Positions 17,697-26,397 of a stretch of 64,000 nucleotides of DNA are shown here, piece by piece. The translations under genes were made by a program, and so were the position numbers. Positions within the stretch are counted from its first letter, which is position 1; each line of letters opens with the position of its first letter. The notes below the pieces were generated by a model that was not told the origin of the DNA, ran no database searches, and saw only the letters and a program-made list of their open reading frames with translations. The stretch is taken from assembly GCA_017304945.1 (NCBI GenBank), contig JAFKLG010000063.1, positions 1 to 64,000 on the forward strand. Reading direction: 5' to 3'. The DNA is from Rhodospirillales bacterium (GTDB lineage Bacteria; Pseudomonadota; Alphaproteobacteria; Acetobacterales; Acetobacteraceae).

Positions 17697-19286
17697 TCAC
17701 GCGAGATGCAGGTTCCAGAACAGCGCGTAGCCGTGCAGCATGTCGGTGACCCGCTTGCGATGGGCGGTGGCCGGCTTGATCTGGCCCAGCGGGATGTAGG
17801 GAACGTCGATCCAGACCTGGCGCTGCATGTCGGCTGCGATGCTGCGCTGCATTCCGGGATCGGTGGTGGTGAGCCACGCATCGCGCAGGGATTCGAGCTT
17901 TGGGCTGGTGGGCCAGCCGCGCGAGGCCGCGCGCCCGTTGCCGCGCAGCGAGACATGCACCGCGGGATCGATCTGGTCGAGGCCGGACCAATAGGTATGC
18001 AGGACGCTCCAGCCGCCCTGCTCGACCGGATCCATCTTCGCGAGCCGCTGCAGCACGGTGCCCCAATCGGCATATTGCGCATCCACGTTGAGGCCGATGC
18101 GGCTCAGCATGTCGACGCCCACGTCGCCGAGCGCCTTCAGGGTGGGGAAATCGGACGGCACCAGCACGACGACGCGCTCGCCCTTGTAGCCGGAGGCGGT
18201 GACGGCGCGCTTCACCGCCGGGATGTCGCGCGGGCTGGTGAGCACCTCGAGCCCCGCATCGGTCGCGAGCGGCGTGTCGGGCGGGAACACGCCGGCGGGC
18301 ACGGTCCAGTTCGCGGGATCGTCGCCGCCCACCGCCGTCATGTAGTCCATCTGGCTGACCGCCCCCACGACCGCGCGGCGCAACGCGGGATTGTCGAAGG
18401 GCGGTTGGAGATGGTTGAAGCGGAGGATGCCCATGTAGCCCAGCGGATCGGGCTGCGCGACCACGACGTCGCGGCTCTTGCGCAGCACCGGGAGCAGATC
18501 GAAGGTCGGCGACTCCCACCAGTCGACCTCGCCCGCCTGCAACGCGGCCGAGGCGGTGGCGGCGTCGGGCAGCACCGTCCATTCGACCCGATCGACGAAG
18601 ACGCGCTTCGGCCCGGCGGTGAAGCTCGCGGTGCCCTCGGGACGCGGCACGTAGCCATCGAACCGCTCATAGACGACGCGCGCGCCGGGGATGCGTTCGT
18701 CGGCCTTGAAACGGAACGGGCCGCTGCCGACCATCTCCGTCACCTGCTTGAACGGATCGGTGGTGGCAAGCCGTTCGGGCATGATGGCGCAGACGTTCGA
18801 ACCGGCCTTGCCGAGCGCGGCGGGAAGCAGGGGGAAGGGTCGTTTCAGGCGAAACGTGATGGTGCGGTCGTCGGCGGCGGCGAGTTCGTCGGTCACCGCG
18901 AGCAGGGTCTGGCCGAAACTGTCGCGCGCGCCCCAACGCCGGATCGAGGCAACGCAATCGCGCGCCAGCACCGGCGTGCCGTCATGGAAGCGCAGGCCGT
19001 CGCGCAGCGTGAGCCGCCAGACGAGATCGTCGGACTCGACGACATGTCCCGCCAGCATCTGCGGCGTGGGGCGATACTGCGCGTCGATGCCGTACAGCGT
19101 GTCGAACAGCATCATGGCGTGATTGCGCGTCACGTAGGCGGCGGTCCAGATCGGATCGAGCACGCCGAGATCGGATTGCGGGATGAAGCGCAGGGTGCGC
19201 ACGGCGTCGGCGCGCGCCAGGCGCGGTGCGGCGAGCGTGGCCGCGGCGGCACCGAACAGGGTACGGCGGGAGAGAGGGACCGTCAT
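17697..19286 (-). CDS. ABC transporter family 5 solute-binding protein (paralogue 3)
   Basis: The 529-residue protein carries a Tat-type leader with SRRTLFGAAAATLAAPRLARA, followed by the family 5 core: LDPIWTAAYVTRNHAMMLFD, LRDGLRFHDGTPVLARDC and GSGPFRFKADERIPGARVVY. It is the third close paralogue in 8 kb and ends 48 bases before the molybdenum-hydroxylase gene. GGAG stands about 8 bases upstream of the ATG. The ligand is unknown; the flanking aminotransferase and amidohydrolase genes suggest amines or peptides. Confidence 0.92.
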   Translation of the reverse strand: MTVPLSRRTLFGAAAATLAAPRLARADAVRTLRFIPQSDLGVLDPIWTAAYVTRNHAMMLFDTLYGIDAQYRPTPQMLAGHVVESDDLVWRLTLRDGLRFHDGTPVLARDCVASIRRWGARDSFGQTLLAVTDELAAADDRTITFRLKRPFPLLPAALGKAGSNVCAIMPERLATTDPFKQVTEMVGSGPFRFKADERIPGARVVYERFDGYVPRPEGTASFTAGPKRVFVDRVEWTVLPDAATASAALQAGEVDWWESPTFDLLPVLRKSRDVVVAQPDPLGYMGILRFNHLQPPFDNPALRRAVVGAVSQMDYMTAVGGDDPANWTVPAGVFPPDTPLATDAGLEVLTSPRDIPAVKRAVTASGYKGERVVVLVPSDFPTLKALGDVGVDMLSRIGLNVDAQYADWGTVLQRLAKMDPVEQGGWSVLHTYWSGLDQIDPAVHVSLRGNGRAASRGWPTSPKLESLRDAWLTTTDPGMQRSIAADMQRQVWIDVPYIPLGQIKPATAHRKRVTDMLHGYALFWNLHLA

Positions 19287-19380
19287 CGTCTGGCTCCGCT
19301 GATGTTTCGGGGCACGCCGCCTGCTCCCGCGTGCGCCGATCGGGTGCCGTGGACAGGCACCCGATCGCTGCCTGCGCGGC

Positions 19381-20781
19381 CTATTCGGCGGCGGCCTTCA
19401 TCCCCAGCAATCCCTTCTGTTCGGCATGCGCGAGACCTTCGTCCAGCGCGGCGCCCAGCGCATCGAACAGGGTGTCGATCTCGTCCTTCTGGATGATCAG
19501 CGGCGGCGAGAAGTAGACCGCTTCCGGGCTCGCACGCAGCAGCACGCCGTGGCGCTGCGCCGCGGCCTGCACCACCGGGCCGACGCCGTCCGCCGCGACG
19601 AAGGAGGTGCGCCGCGCCTTGTCCTTCACGAGCTGCAGCGCGCCCAGCAAGCCGACGCCACGCGCCTCGCCGACGATCGGATGCGAGGTGAAGCGGCGCA
19701 GTCGCTCCTGGAAATACGGCGCGACCTTGCCGACCATGCCGACCAGGTCGCGTTCCTCGTAGATCTTCAACGTCTCCAGCGCGACCGCGGCGGCGACGGG
19801 GTGGCCGGCATAGGTGACGCCATGCCCGAAATTCCCCAGCTTGCGGCTCTGCGCCTCCATGGCGTCGGCGATCTTCTCGCTGACGATGGTGGCGGAGATC
19901 GGCATGTACGAGGCCGACAGCGCCTTCGCGACGGTCATGATGTCGGGCTTGATGCCGAACGTGTCGCAGCCGAACATCTTGCCGGTGCGGCCGAAGCCGC
20001 AGATCACCTCATCGGCGATGAACAGGATGTCGTAGCGGCGCAGCACTTCCTGCACCTTGGCGAAGTAGCCGGGCGGCGGCACGATCACGCCGCCGCCGCC
20101 GTTCACCGGTTCGGCGATGAAGGCGCCGACCGTCTCCGGCCCCTCGCGCACGATCAGCCGCTCGAGATTGCCGACGATGCGGTCGACGAAGGCCTCCTCG
20201 CTCTCCCCGTCCTGGCCGAAGATGTAGTGGCTGGGCGCATCCGTGCGCAGCACGCCGCCCAGCGGCAGGTCCCAGTCCATATGGTTGATCGGCTGCGCGG
20301 TCATCGACGCCGCATAGGCGGTCACGCCGTGATAGGCGCGCTCGCGGGCGATGATCTTCTTCTTGCGCGGCTTGCCGATCGCGTTGTGGTAGTACCAGAC
20401 GAGCTTCGCCGCCTGGTCGTTCGCCTCGGAGCCGGAGTTGGCGAACAGCACCTTGCTGAGCCCTTCGGGCACGATCTTCAGCAGCCGGTCCGCGAGCTCG
20501 ATCACCGGCTCGTTCGAGCGGCCGCCGAAGATCTGGTAGAACGGCAGCTGCTGCATCTGCCGATACGCCGCCTCGACCAGCCGCTTCTCCGAGAAGCCGA
20601 GGGAGGCGGACCACAGCCCGGCCATCGCTTCCAGGTAGCGCGTGCCGTCCTCGGTGACGATGAAGCAGCCGTCGCCGCCCTTCACCACCAGCGGTCCCTG
20701 CGTCTTGTGCGCATCCAGGTTGGTGTAGGGGTGGATCAGGCTGTCGATGTCGCGTTGGGCGAGGTCGTTGGCGGCCGGCAT
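19381..20781 (-). CDS. Class III PLP-dependent aminotransferase (omega-amino acid/amine type)
   Basis: This 466-residue protein belongs to the class III aminotransferases that act on terminal amines such as putrescine, beta-alanine or GABA with pyruvate. Motifs are NSGSEANDQAAKLVWYY near residue 115, ERAYHGVTAYAASM, FIADEVICGFGRTGKMFG with the PLP-binding aspartate near 255, and the Schiff-base lysine in TVAKALSASYMP near 285. A strong GAGGAG precedes the ATG at 20781. It starts 14 bases after the acetylpolyamine amidohydrolase-like gene, implying one operon. Exact substrate not determinable. Confidence 0.92.
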   Translation of the reverse strand: MPAANDLAQRDIDSLIHPYTNLDAHKTQGPLVVKGGDGCFIVTEDGTRYLEAMAGLWSASLGFSEKRLVEAAYRQMQQLPFYQIFGGRSNEPVIELADRLLKIVPEGLSKVLFANSGSEANDQAAKLVWYYHNAIGKPRKKKIIARERAYHGVTAYAASMTAQPINHMDWDLPLGGVLRTDAPSHYIFGQDGESEEAFVDRIVGNLERLIVREGPETVGAFIAEPVNGGGGVIVPPPGYFAKVQEVLRRYDILFIADEVICGFGRTGKMFGCDTFGIKPDIMTVAKALSASYMPISATIVSEKIADAMEAQSRKLGNFGHGVTYAGHPVAAAVALETLKIYEERDLVGMVGKVAPYFQERLRRFTSHPIVGEARGVGLLGALQLVKDKARRTSFVAADGVGPVVQAAAQRHGVLLRASPEAVYFSPPLIIQKDEIDTLFDALGAALDEGLAHAEQKGLLGMKAAAE

Positions 20782-20795
20782 GAGCGTGCTCCTCT

Positions 20796-21812
20796 TCAAG
20801 CGCCGAGACCGGCGAGGAAGGCGGTGAGGTTGGCGGGCAGTTTTTCGACGATGTAGCCGCCCTCCTGCACCAGCAGGATGGGCAGGCCGATCTGCGCCAG
20901 CGCCGCGCCGATCGCGCGGAATCCCTCGCTGCTGGCGGCGAGATTGGCGGTCGGGTCACCCTCGTGCGCATCGAAGCCGAGGGAGACGACCAAGACGGTG
21001 GGACGGCGCGACACGATGGCATCGAGGCCGGTGCGCACGGCGGCGACGAACCCGTCGTCGCGTGTCCCCGGCGGCAGCGGCAGGTTCAGGTTGGCGCCGA
21101 GGCCGCGGCCAGTGCCGGTCTCATCCGCGTAGCCGGCGTAGAACGGGTAGAGCGTCGCCGGATCGCCATGCACCGACACGTAATGCACGTCGTCCCGCTC
21201 GTAGAAGATCTGCTGCGTGCCGTTGCCGTGATGCACGTCGAAGTCGAGGATGGCGACCGGCCCGGTGCCGCCGTCGAGCAGGCGCTGCGCGGCGATCGCG
21301 GCGTTGTTGAGATAGCAGAACCCGCCGGCGAGATCGGTGCAGGCGTGATGCCCCGGCGGGCGGCACAGCGCATAGGCGAGCCGCTCGCCCTGCAAGATCA
21401 GATCCGCCCCGTCCAGCGCCGTCTGCGCGGCATCGTAGGCGGCCCGCCAGGTCGCCGCGAGCAGCGGCGCGGACAAGGTCGCGAGGTAGTAGCCCGCCTG
21501 GGCCGTGGCGCTGCGCGGCAGCCGATCGAGGTGGCGCACGGCGAAGGCGCCGGGACGCAGCGCCGGGCCGACGCCGCCCTCCTGCCGCCACGTCGCAAAT
21601 CCGTCCTTCAGGAACCGCAGGTACCCGGCATCGTGCAGGCGGGAGATCGGGTCCAGGCCGCGATCGCCGTGCGGCACGATCTGGTGCCCGGCGGCGCGCA
21701 CGGTCTGCAGCAAGGCGTCGGCACGCGCCGGAACTTCCCAGTAACGCCGTCCCTCGAGCGGCGCGCCGGCATCCGGGTCATGCGCTGCATGATCGGTCGT
21801 CACGACGATCAT
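20796..21812 (-). CDS. Histone deacetylase family protein, acetylpolyamine amidohydrolase-like
   Basis: This 338-residue zinc hydrolase of the arginase/deacetylase fold probably removes acetyl groups from acetylated polyamines or similar amides. Visible are PPGHHACTDLAGGFCYLNNAAIAA near residue 150 with the catalytic histidine pair, ILDFDVHHGNGTQQIFY with zinc ligands Asp and His, DVHYVSVHGDPATLYPFYAG, and VVSLGFDAHEGDP with the third ligand. The N-terminus MIVVTTDHAAHDP matches bacterial acetylpolyamine amidohydrolases. It is followed at 14 bases by an omega-aminotransferase, a natural next step in polyamine breakdown. Confidence 0.9.
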   Translation of the reverse strand: MIVVTTDHAAHDPDAGAPLEGRRYWEVPARADALLQTVRAAGHQIVPHGDRGLDPISRLHDAGYLRFLKDGFATWRQEGGVGPALRPGAFAVRHLDRLPRSATAQAGYYLATLSAPLLAATWRAAYDAAQTALDGADLILQGERLAYALCRPPGHHACTDLAGGFCYLNNAAIAAQRLLDGGTGPVAILDFDVHHGNGTQQIFYERDDVHYVSVHGDPATLYPFYAGYADETGTGRGLGANLNLPLPPGTRDDGFVAAVRTGLDAIVSRRPTVLVVSLGFDAHEGDPTANLAASSEGFRAIGAALAQIGLPILLVQEGGYIVEKLPANLTAFLAGLGA

Positions 21813-21950
21813 GCACGACCCCGCCCGGCGGCTGTGCGGCGTTTCCGTTGCTGCATCGGTACACTCCCGCTCCACCGAGCGATCGTGCATGCGATGCTGC
21901 AATGCGACAAGAGGCAGCGCCCGATCGCGCAGCCTCCCGCCGCGCCTGCG

Positions 21951-22247
21951 CTACTGCCAGTGCGCCGGCTGCCAGATCCAGCGGCCCTGTCCCGGCGCCC
22001 AGACCCAGCGGCCTTCCACCCAGGTCCGGTAATGCGGATGGCGATGCACGTAGTGACCCGGCACCCACACATAGGTCGCGCCATTCCAATGCCAGTGACC
22101 GGGCTCCCAGACCATCGGGCCGGGCGGCGGCGGCGGCACCGCCTCATAGCGCGGCGGCGGCACCGGTGCGTACGGTGGCGGCGGCTGCGCCCGGGCGGAC
22201 CCCAGGCTGACGACGAACACGCACGCGGCAATTGCAAGCCAGCGCAT
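21951..22247 (-). CDS. Secreted YXWGXW-repeat-type small protein
   Basis: This 98-residue protein has a cleavable signal peptide (MRWLAIAACVFVVSLGSARA), a proline-rich spacer and then short aromatic repeats: WEPGHWHWNGATYVWVPGHY, RTWVEGRWVWAPGQGRW and IWQPAHWQ. This is the pattern of the YXWGXW/BcpO-like repeat family, whose members are small periplasmic or surface proteins of unknown role. The ATG at 22247 begins the signal peptide. It stands between aminotransferase and deacetylase genes but is not obviously linked to them. Confidence 0.85.
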   Translation of the reverse strand: MRWLAIAACVFVVSLGSARAQPPPPYAPVPPPRYEAVPPPPPGPMVWEPGHWHWNGATYVWVPGHYVHRHPHYRTWVEGRWVWAPGQGRWIWQPAHWQ

Positions 22248-22283
22248 CAAGCGACTCCACTGAAATCCGGAACAGCCACGCCT

Positions 22284-22304
22284 GTTACCATGACAGCCAG
22301 TAAC
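22284..22304. promoter_or_regulatory. Dyad GTTAC-N11-GTAAC upstream of the YXWGXW gene
   Basis: An interrupted inverted repeat, arms GTTAC and GTAAC, lies 37-57 bases before the start of the secreted repeat protein. Position and shape fit a dimeric regulator site; half-sites of this type are seen for OmpR-family regulators. Single occurrence, so weak. Confidence 0.3.
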
Positions 22305-22389
22305 CGGGTGCGACGGATCGTAACGCCGGTCCGCGCCGACCCGCCCGATCGGTCGACGCGTGGCCGCGCACCCTGCCCTGTCGGCGCGA

Positions 22390-23766
22390 TCAGGCCGCGC
22401 GCAGCTCCGCCCACGTGTCATCCAGCGCGCGACCGACCCGAACGGCGACCTCGTCGACCTCCGCCTCGGTGATGATCAGCGGCGGCGAGAACGCGATGCG
22501 GTCGCCGATGAAGCGCGTGATCAGCCCGTGCTTGCGCGCATGCGCATCCACCAGCGCGCCGACCTTGCGCGCCGGATCGAACAGTTTGCGCGACGCCTTG
22601 TCCTGCACCATCTCGATGCCGGTCAGCAGGCCGACGCCGCGCACCTCGCCCACCAGCGGATGGTCGGCAAACCGCGCCATCGCCGCCTGGAGGTAGGGGC
22701 CGACGCGCTGGACATGGCCGATCATGTCCATCTCCTCGTAGATGCGCAGCGTCTCCATCGCGACGGCGGTGGTCACCGGGTGGCCCGCATAGGTGAAGCC
22801 GTGCGCGAAATTGCCCAGCTTGCGGCTCTCATCCAGCATCGCGTCGAACACGCGCTGGTTGACCAGCAACGCGGAGATCGGCTGCATGCCGGCCGACAGC
22901 GCCTTGGCGCAGGAGATCATGTCGGGCTGCAGGCCGTAGGTCTGGCTGCCCCACATGTTGCCGGTGCGGCCGAAGCCGCAGATGACCTCGTCGGCGATGA
23001 ACAGCATGTCGTATTTGCGGATGACCGCCTGGATCTTCTCCCAGTAGCTGCGGGGCGGCGTCAGCCCGCCGCCGGCGCCCATCACCGGTTCCGCGATGAA
23101 GGCACCGCACGTCTCGGGACCTTCGCGCAGGATCAGCGCCTCCAGCGCCTCCGCCATGCGGGTGGCGAACTGCTCCTCGCTCTCCCCCTCCTGATGGTGG
23201 CGGTAGTAGTGCGGATATTCGGTGTGCAGGAAGCCGGGGAACGGGAGGCCGAAATCCGCGTGCATGTCGGGCTTGCCCGACGCGCTGATCGAGGCCGAGG
23301 TGCTGCCGTGATAGGCCATGTGCCGGCCGATCACCTTGCGCTTCTCCGGCTTGCCGATCGCCGCGTGGTAGTACCACACGAGCTTGAGCGCGGTGTCGTT
23401 CGCCTCCGATCCAGAGCACTGGAACAACACCTTGCTCATCGGCACCGGCGCGATCGACAGCAGCTTCTCGGCGAGATCGACGCCCGCCTCGTTGGTCGTG
23501 CCGCGGTACAGATGGTAGTAGCCGAGCTTGCGCATCTGCTCGTAGGCGACTTTGGCGAGGCGTTCGGAGGCATAGCCCAGGGAGGCGCACCACAGGCCCG
23601 CCGCCGCGTCCAGGAACTCGGTGCCGTTGTCGTCGTAGACGTAGCAGCCCCGGCCGCGCTCGATCACCATCGGGCCGTCGGCGAGGTGCTTCACCAGATT
23701 GGTCTGCGGATGCACCACGCTCGCGATATCGCGGGCCTGGATGGAATTCGGCGCAACGTAGGTCAT
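22390..23766 (-). CDS. Class III PLP-dependent aminotransferase (second copy)
   Basis: This 458-residue enzyme resembles putrescine/omega-amino acid-pyruvate aminotransferases of the SpuC type: AGLWCASLGYASERLAKVAY near residue 60, FQCSGSEANDTALKLVWYYH near 110, GRHMAYHGSTSASIS, FIADEVICGFGRTGNMWGSQ near 245, and the PLP lysine in SCAKALSAGMQPISA. It is a paralogue of, but clearly distinct from, the enzyme at 19381-20781. A ribosome site GGAG lies about 9 bases upstream. Substrate likely a terminal diamine or omega-amino acid; this is family knowledge, not proof. Confidence 0.92.
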   Translation of the reverse strand: MTYVAPNSIQARDIASVVHPQTNLVKHLADGPMVIERGRGCYVYDDNGTEFLDAAAGLWCASLGYASERLAKVAYEQMRKLGYYHLYRGTTNEAGVDLAEKLLSIAPVPMSKVLFQCSGSEANDTALKLVWYYHAAIGKPEKRKVIGRHMAYHGSTSASISASGKPDMHADFGLPFPGFLHTEYPHYYRHHQEGESEEQFATRMAEALEALILREGPETCGAFIAEPVMGAGGGLTPPRSYWEKIQAVIRKYDMLFIADEVICGFGRTGNMWGSQTYGLQPDMISCAKALSAGMQPISALLVNQRVFDAMLDESRKLGNFAHGFTYAGHPVTTAVAMETLRIYEEMDMIGHVQRVGPYLQAAMARFADHPLVGEVRGVGLLTGIEMVQDKASRKLFDPARKVGALVDAHARKHGLITRFIGDRIAFSPPLIITEAEVDEVAVRVGRALDDTWAELRAA

Positions 23767-23922
23767 GGGGGGAATCTCCGGGAGCAGCTCCGGGCCAGGA
23801 CGGTAGGCCCGATCCGGCCTCGAACGGAAGCCCGCGGCCGCAACGACCGCCAGATCACGTCCTGCCGATGGCCGCCGGGCGTCCCTTCTCCCTGGCCGCC
23901 GCGACGCCTAGAAGTGCCGGCC

Positions 23923-25194
23923 ATGAGCCAGACCGACCCAGACGCAGAGGCCCGGCGCGCCCTCACGCGGCACCGCGCCCTCGCCACCTGCCTGCTCGTG
24001 CTGATGGGCGCACTGACACTCGGCAGCTACGCGTTGCCGCCCGGCTATTGGCCCGACCTGCTGCAAGCCGCGGCAAAGGCCGGGTTCGTGGGCGGCATCG
24101 CCGACTGGTTCGCGGTCACCGCCCTGTTCCGCCATCCGCTCGGCATCCCGATCCCCCACACCGCCATCATCCCCCGCCAGAAGGAGCGGCTCGGGCGCGC
24201 GCTCGGGCGCTTCGTCGCGACCCATGTGTTCACCGGCGGCGAGGTGGCCAAGATCCTCACGCGCCTCGACGTGCCGCGCATCCTGCACCGGTTCCTGGCC
24301 GATCCCGCCGCGGCGCATCCGGCCGCCGTCGCGCTCGCCGGCATGTTGCCGCGCCTGCTCGCGACCGTGGAGGATGGGCGTGCCCGCCGCCTGGTCGCGC
24401 GGCTGGTCCCCCGCCTGGTCGGCGGCGCCGGCGGCGGCCGCGTGGTCGCCCGCGCCTTGCATAGCCTGGTGGAGGGTGGCCGGCACCAGGAGGTGTTCGG
24501 CTTCGTTCTCGGCCAATTGAAGACGCTGCTGGCGAGCCGGGAAGAGGCATTGCAGACCGCGATCGCCGAACGCGTCCGCGAACAGGGCGGCCGCCTGGTC
24601 GGCTGGGCGATCGGCGCCTCGGTGGCGCGGCGCGTGCTGGGCGTGGTGCACGCGGAACTCGACAAGATGAGCCCCGACGGGTCGGAGCTGCGCGCCGCGT
24701 TCGACGAGTGGGTGCGCCGCGAGATCACCCGCATGGAGGAAGATCCCGCACGCGCCGCCGAGATCGGTGCGGCGATCCGGCGGGTGGTTGCGCATGAAAC
24801 CGTCCAGGCATGGCTGTGGGACGTGTGGGCGCGGCTGCGCGTGGCGCTGGAAGCCGACGCCGCCCAGCCCAATGGCCGCACCGTCGCCTACCTGGAACAG
24901 GCGCTGGGCAATCTCGGCGCGATGCTGGAGGAGGATCCTGCCTTACGCGCGCGCGTCGATGCGGGGGTGGAGGGGCTGGTGCTGTCGCTGCTGCCCTCGG
25001 CGCAAGGCCAGCTCTCGGACTTCATCGCCCATGTGGTGGCGAGCTGGGACACCCGGACGATCACGGAACGGCTGGAACTGCGCGTCGGCAAGGACCTGCA
25101 ATACGTGCGGGTCAACGGAACACTGGTCGGGTTCCTGGTGGGCGGCGCGCTGTTCGCGGTGCTGGAGGCGGTGTTCGGGCGCGTCGCGTTCTGA
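23923..25194 (+). CDS. DUF445 family membrane protein
   Basis: This 423-residue protein matches the DUF445 family. It has an N-terminal membrane helix around residues 20-40, then the family signature AAKAGFVGGIADWFAVTALFRHPLGIPIPHTAIIP, a long alpha-helical soluble middle part, and a C-terminal hydrophobic helix around 400-420 preceded by LQYVRVNGTLVGFLVGG. The role is unknown; relatives sit in the inner membrane. The ATG at 23923 starts the conserved protein; the frame is open upstream without homology. It is divergent from the aminotransferase at 22390-23766. Confidence 0.9.
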   Translation: MSQTDPDAEARRALTRHRALATCLLVLMGALTLGSYALPPGYWPDLLQAAAKAGFVGGIADWFAVTALFRHPLGIPIPHTAIIPRQKERLGRALGRFVATHVFTGGEVAKILTRLDVPRILHRFLADPAAAHPAAVALAGMLPRLLATVEDGRARRLVARLVPRLVGGAGGGRVVARALHSLVEGGRHQEVFGFVLGQLKTLLASREEALQTAIAERVREQGGRLVGWAIGASVARRVLGVVHAELDKMSPDGSELRAAFDEWVRREITRMEEDPARAAEIGAAIRRVVAHETVQAWLWDVWARLRVALEADAAQPNGRTVAYLEQALGNLGAMLEEDPALRARVDAGVEGLVLSLLPSAQGQLSDFIAHVVASWDTRTITERLELRVGKDLQYVRVNGTLVGFLVGGALFAVLEAVFGRVAF

Positions 25195-25271
25195 CGCGGT
25201 CGGCTGCGGGGCCGTCGTGTGCGTCCGAGGGGCTGGGGCGCTCGGGCGTGACGGCATGGGGGCGCGGCAAG

Positions 25272-25432
25272 TCGTGGATGGCCGGCCTGCGCCGGCCATG
25301 ACACGGGGGGCGGCCTGCGCCGGTCATGACACGGGGGGCCGGCCTGCGCCGGCCATGACACGGGGGGCGGCCTGCGCCGGCCATGACACGGGGGGCCGGC
25401 CTGCGCCGGCCATGACACGGGGGGCGGCGGTC
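25272..25432. repeat. Five-copy tandem array of palindromic REP-like units
   Basis: Five head-to-tail copies of GGCCGGCCTGCGCCGGCCAT followed by GACACGGGG. Copy starts are 28, 29, 28 and 29 bases apart because units alternate between GGCCGG and GGCGG starts, giving a 57-base higher-order period. Each unit is itself an inverted repeat. The first copy is preceded by GTCGTGGAT, the edge seen in other copies in the window. It lies between the DUF445 and Lin0512 genes, convergent in orientation. Confidence 0.85.
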
Positions 25433-25439
25433 GTGCCCT

Positions 25440-25784
25440 CTAGCCTCCCAGCGGCAGGCTGACCGCGATCGCGGCGGCGGCGATGACCGCGATGTCGCCG
25501 CGCTCGTCGTCGGGCACGTCCAGGCCGCCCTTCACCACCTTCACCGTCACCTGGCCGTGCGGCAGGCTCTTCTGGACCGCCGCCGCATCCACCCGCGCCG
25601 GCTGCTGCACGCCGATCGTCACCTCGACCTGCATGGATGCCGGATCGACGTGCAGCGAGCGCAGCATGGTGAGCGAGCTGTGGTGGATCGCGTCCTGAAC
25701 GGCGCGCAAGGCCGCCTTCGTGTAGTCGCCCCCGTGCAGGTCGTTGCCGGTCCCCATCTCCAGGATCACGCGTCGCAGTGCCAT
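25440..25784 (-). CDS. Lin0512 family protein (copy 1)
   Basis: This 114-residue protein matches the small conserved Lin0512 family: start MALRRVILEMGTGNDLHGGDYTKAA, then AIHHSSLTMLRSL, VEVTIGVQQPARVD and a glycine-rich C-terminal strand. The family has no assigned reaction; it looks like a compact alpha-beta subunit with conserved acidic, Gly and His residues near the N-terminus. AGGAGA lies 7 bases before the ATG. It follows its paralogue by 11 bases, so the two are cotranscribed and may form a heteromer. Confidence 0.85.
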   Translation of the reverse strand: MALRRVILEMGTGNDLHGGDYTKAALRAVQDAIHHSSLTMLRSLHVDPASMQVEVTIGVQQPARVDAAAVQKSLPHGQVTVKVVKGGLDVPDDERGDIAVIAAAAIAVSLPLGG

Positions 25785-25795
25785 GTCCCGATCTC

Positions 25796-26137
25796 CTATG
25801 CGACGTCGAGCCGCACCACGGCGGCGGCATTGGCGATGATGGTGGAGCCGGTGCCGTCCTCGGTTCTGATCTCGAGCCCGCCCTCGACCACGTTCACGGT
25901 TCCGGTGCCGTGCGGCAGCACCGCAAGCACCTGCGCGCGGTCGACGCGCTCCGGATGCGGCACGCCGATCGTGACCTCGACCTGCATCGAGTCGACGTCC
26001 TTGTCGAGCGCGCGGGTCACGGTGAGGGAGTTGTGCCAGAGCGCGTCGCGGAGCGCGCGGACCGCGGCCTTGGTGTCCTCCGATCCGCGGATATCGGTGC
26101 CCATGCCGATCTGCAGCACCATGCGTTTGAGTGCCAT
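25796..26137 (-). CDS. Lin0512 family protein (copy 2)
   Basis: A 113-residue paralogue of the downstream gene: MALKRMVLQIGMGTDIRGSED, ALWHNSLTVTRAL, VEVTIGVPHPERVD. The second of two consecutive ATG codons is preferred because the paralogue also starts MAL and the GGGAGG site then has a 5-base spacing. The two copies share the same layout throughout, so they arose by tandem duplication. Function unknown; the retained pair suggests a two-subunit complex. Confidence 0.83.
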   Translation of the reverse strand: MALKRMVLQIGMGTDIRGSEDTKAAVRALRDALWHNSLTVTRALDKDVDSMQVEVTIGVPHPERVDRAQVLAVLPHGTGTVNVVEGGLEIRTEDGTGSTIIANAAAVVRLDVA

Positions 26138-26397
26138 CATGTCCTCCCGAACAGGGCGTGGATGCTACGGGAGTGCGGGACCAGTGTCATGCCGCCCCGG
26201 CCGCCGGTGGCTGGCGGCTTGCTTGCCGCCTCCCCCGCACCGGTGTTGGCTCAGCACCGCCGCCCCGCGAGAGTGATCTGTCCGGAACGCGGCGGTGCGA
26301 CGGCATGTCTCTGTTCCGGCGCGTGGCACCAGCCTCGCGCGCCGCACCGATGGGCGACGCGGCGGATCGGGATCAAGGGTGACGGGGAGGACTGCGC

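Noticed and set aside
15171..19496. 1441-codon open frame on the plus strand opposite the binding-protein and Mo-hydroxylase genes
   Set aside because: It is a GC-driven antisense shadow. The opposite strand shows three clear family matches across the same bases, while this frame has no recognisable domain.
23908..24881. Long minus-strand frames opposite the DUF445 gene
   Set aside because: The plus strand encodes a recognised family over its whole length; the opposite frames look like shadows.
25272..25432. Possible CRISPR array
   Set aside because: Units are directly tandem with no unique spacers and are themselves palindromic; no cas gene nearby.
25279..25432. Possible coding repeat (19-residue period on the minus strand)
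   Set aside because: The open frame arises from a 57-bp repeat without stop codons; no start context or homology, and the same palindrome occurs singly elsewhere in intergenic DNA.
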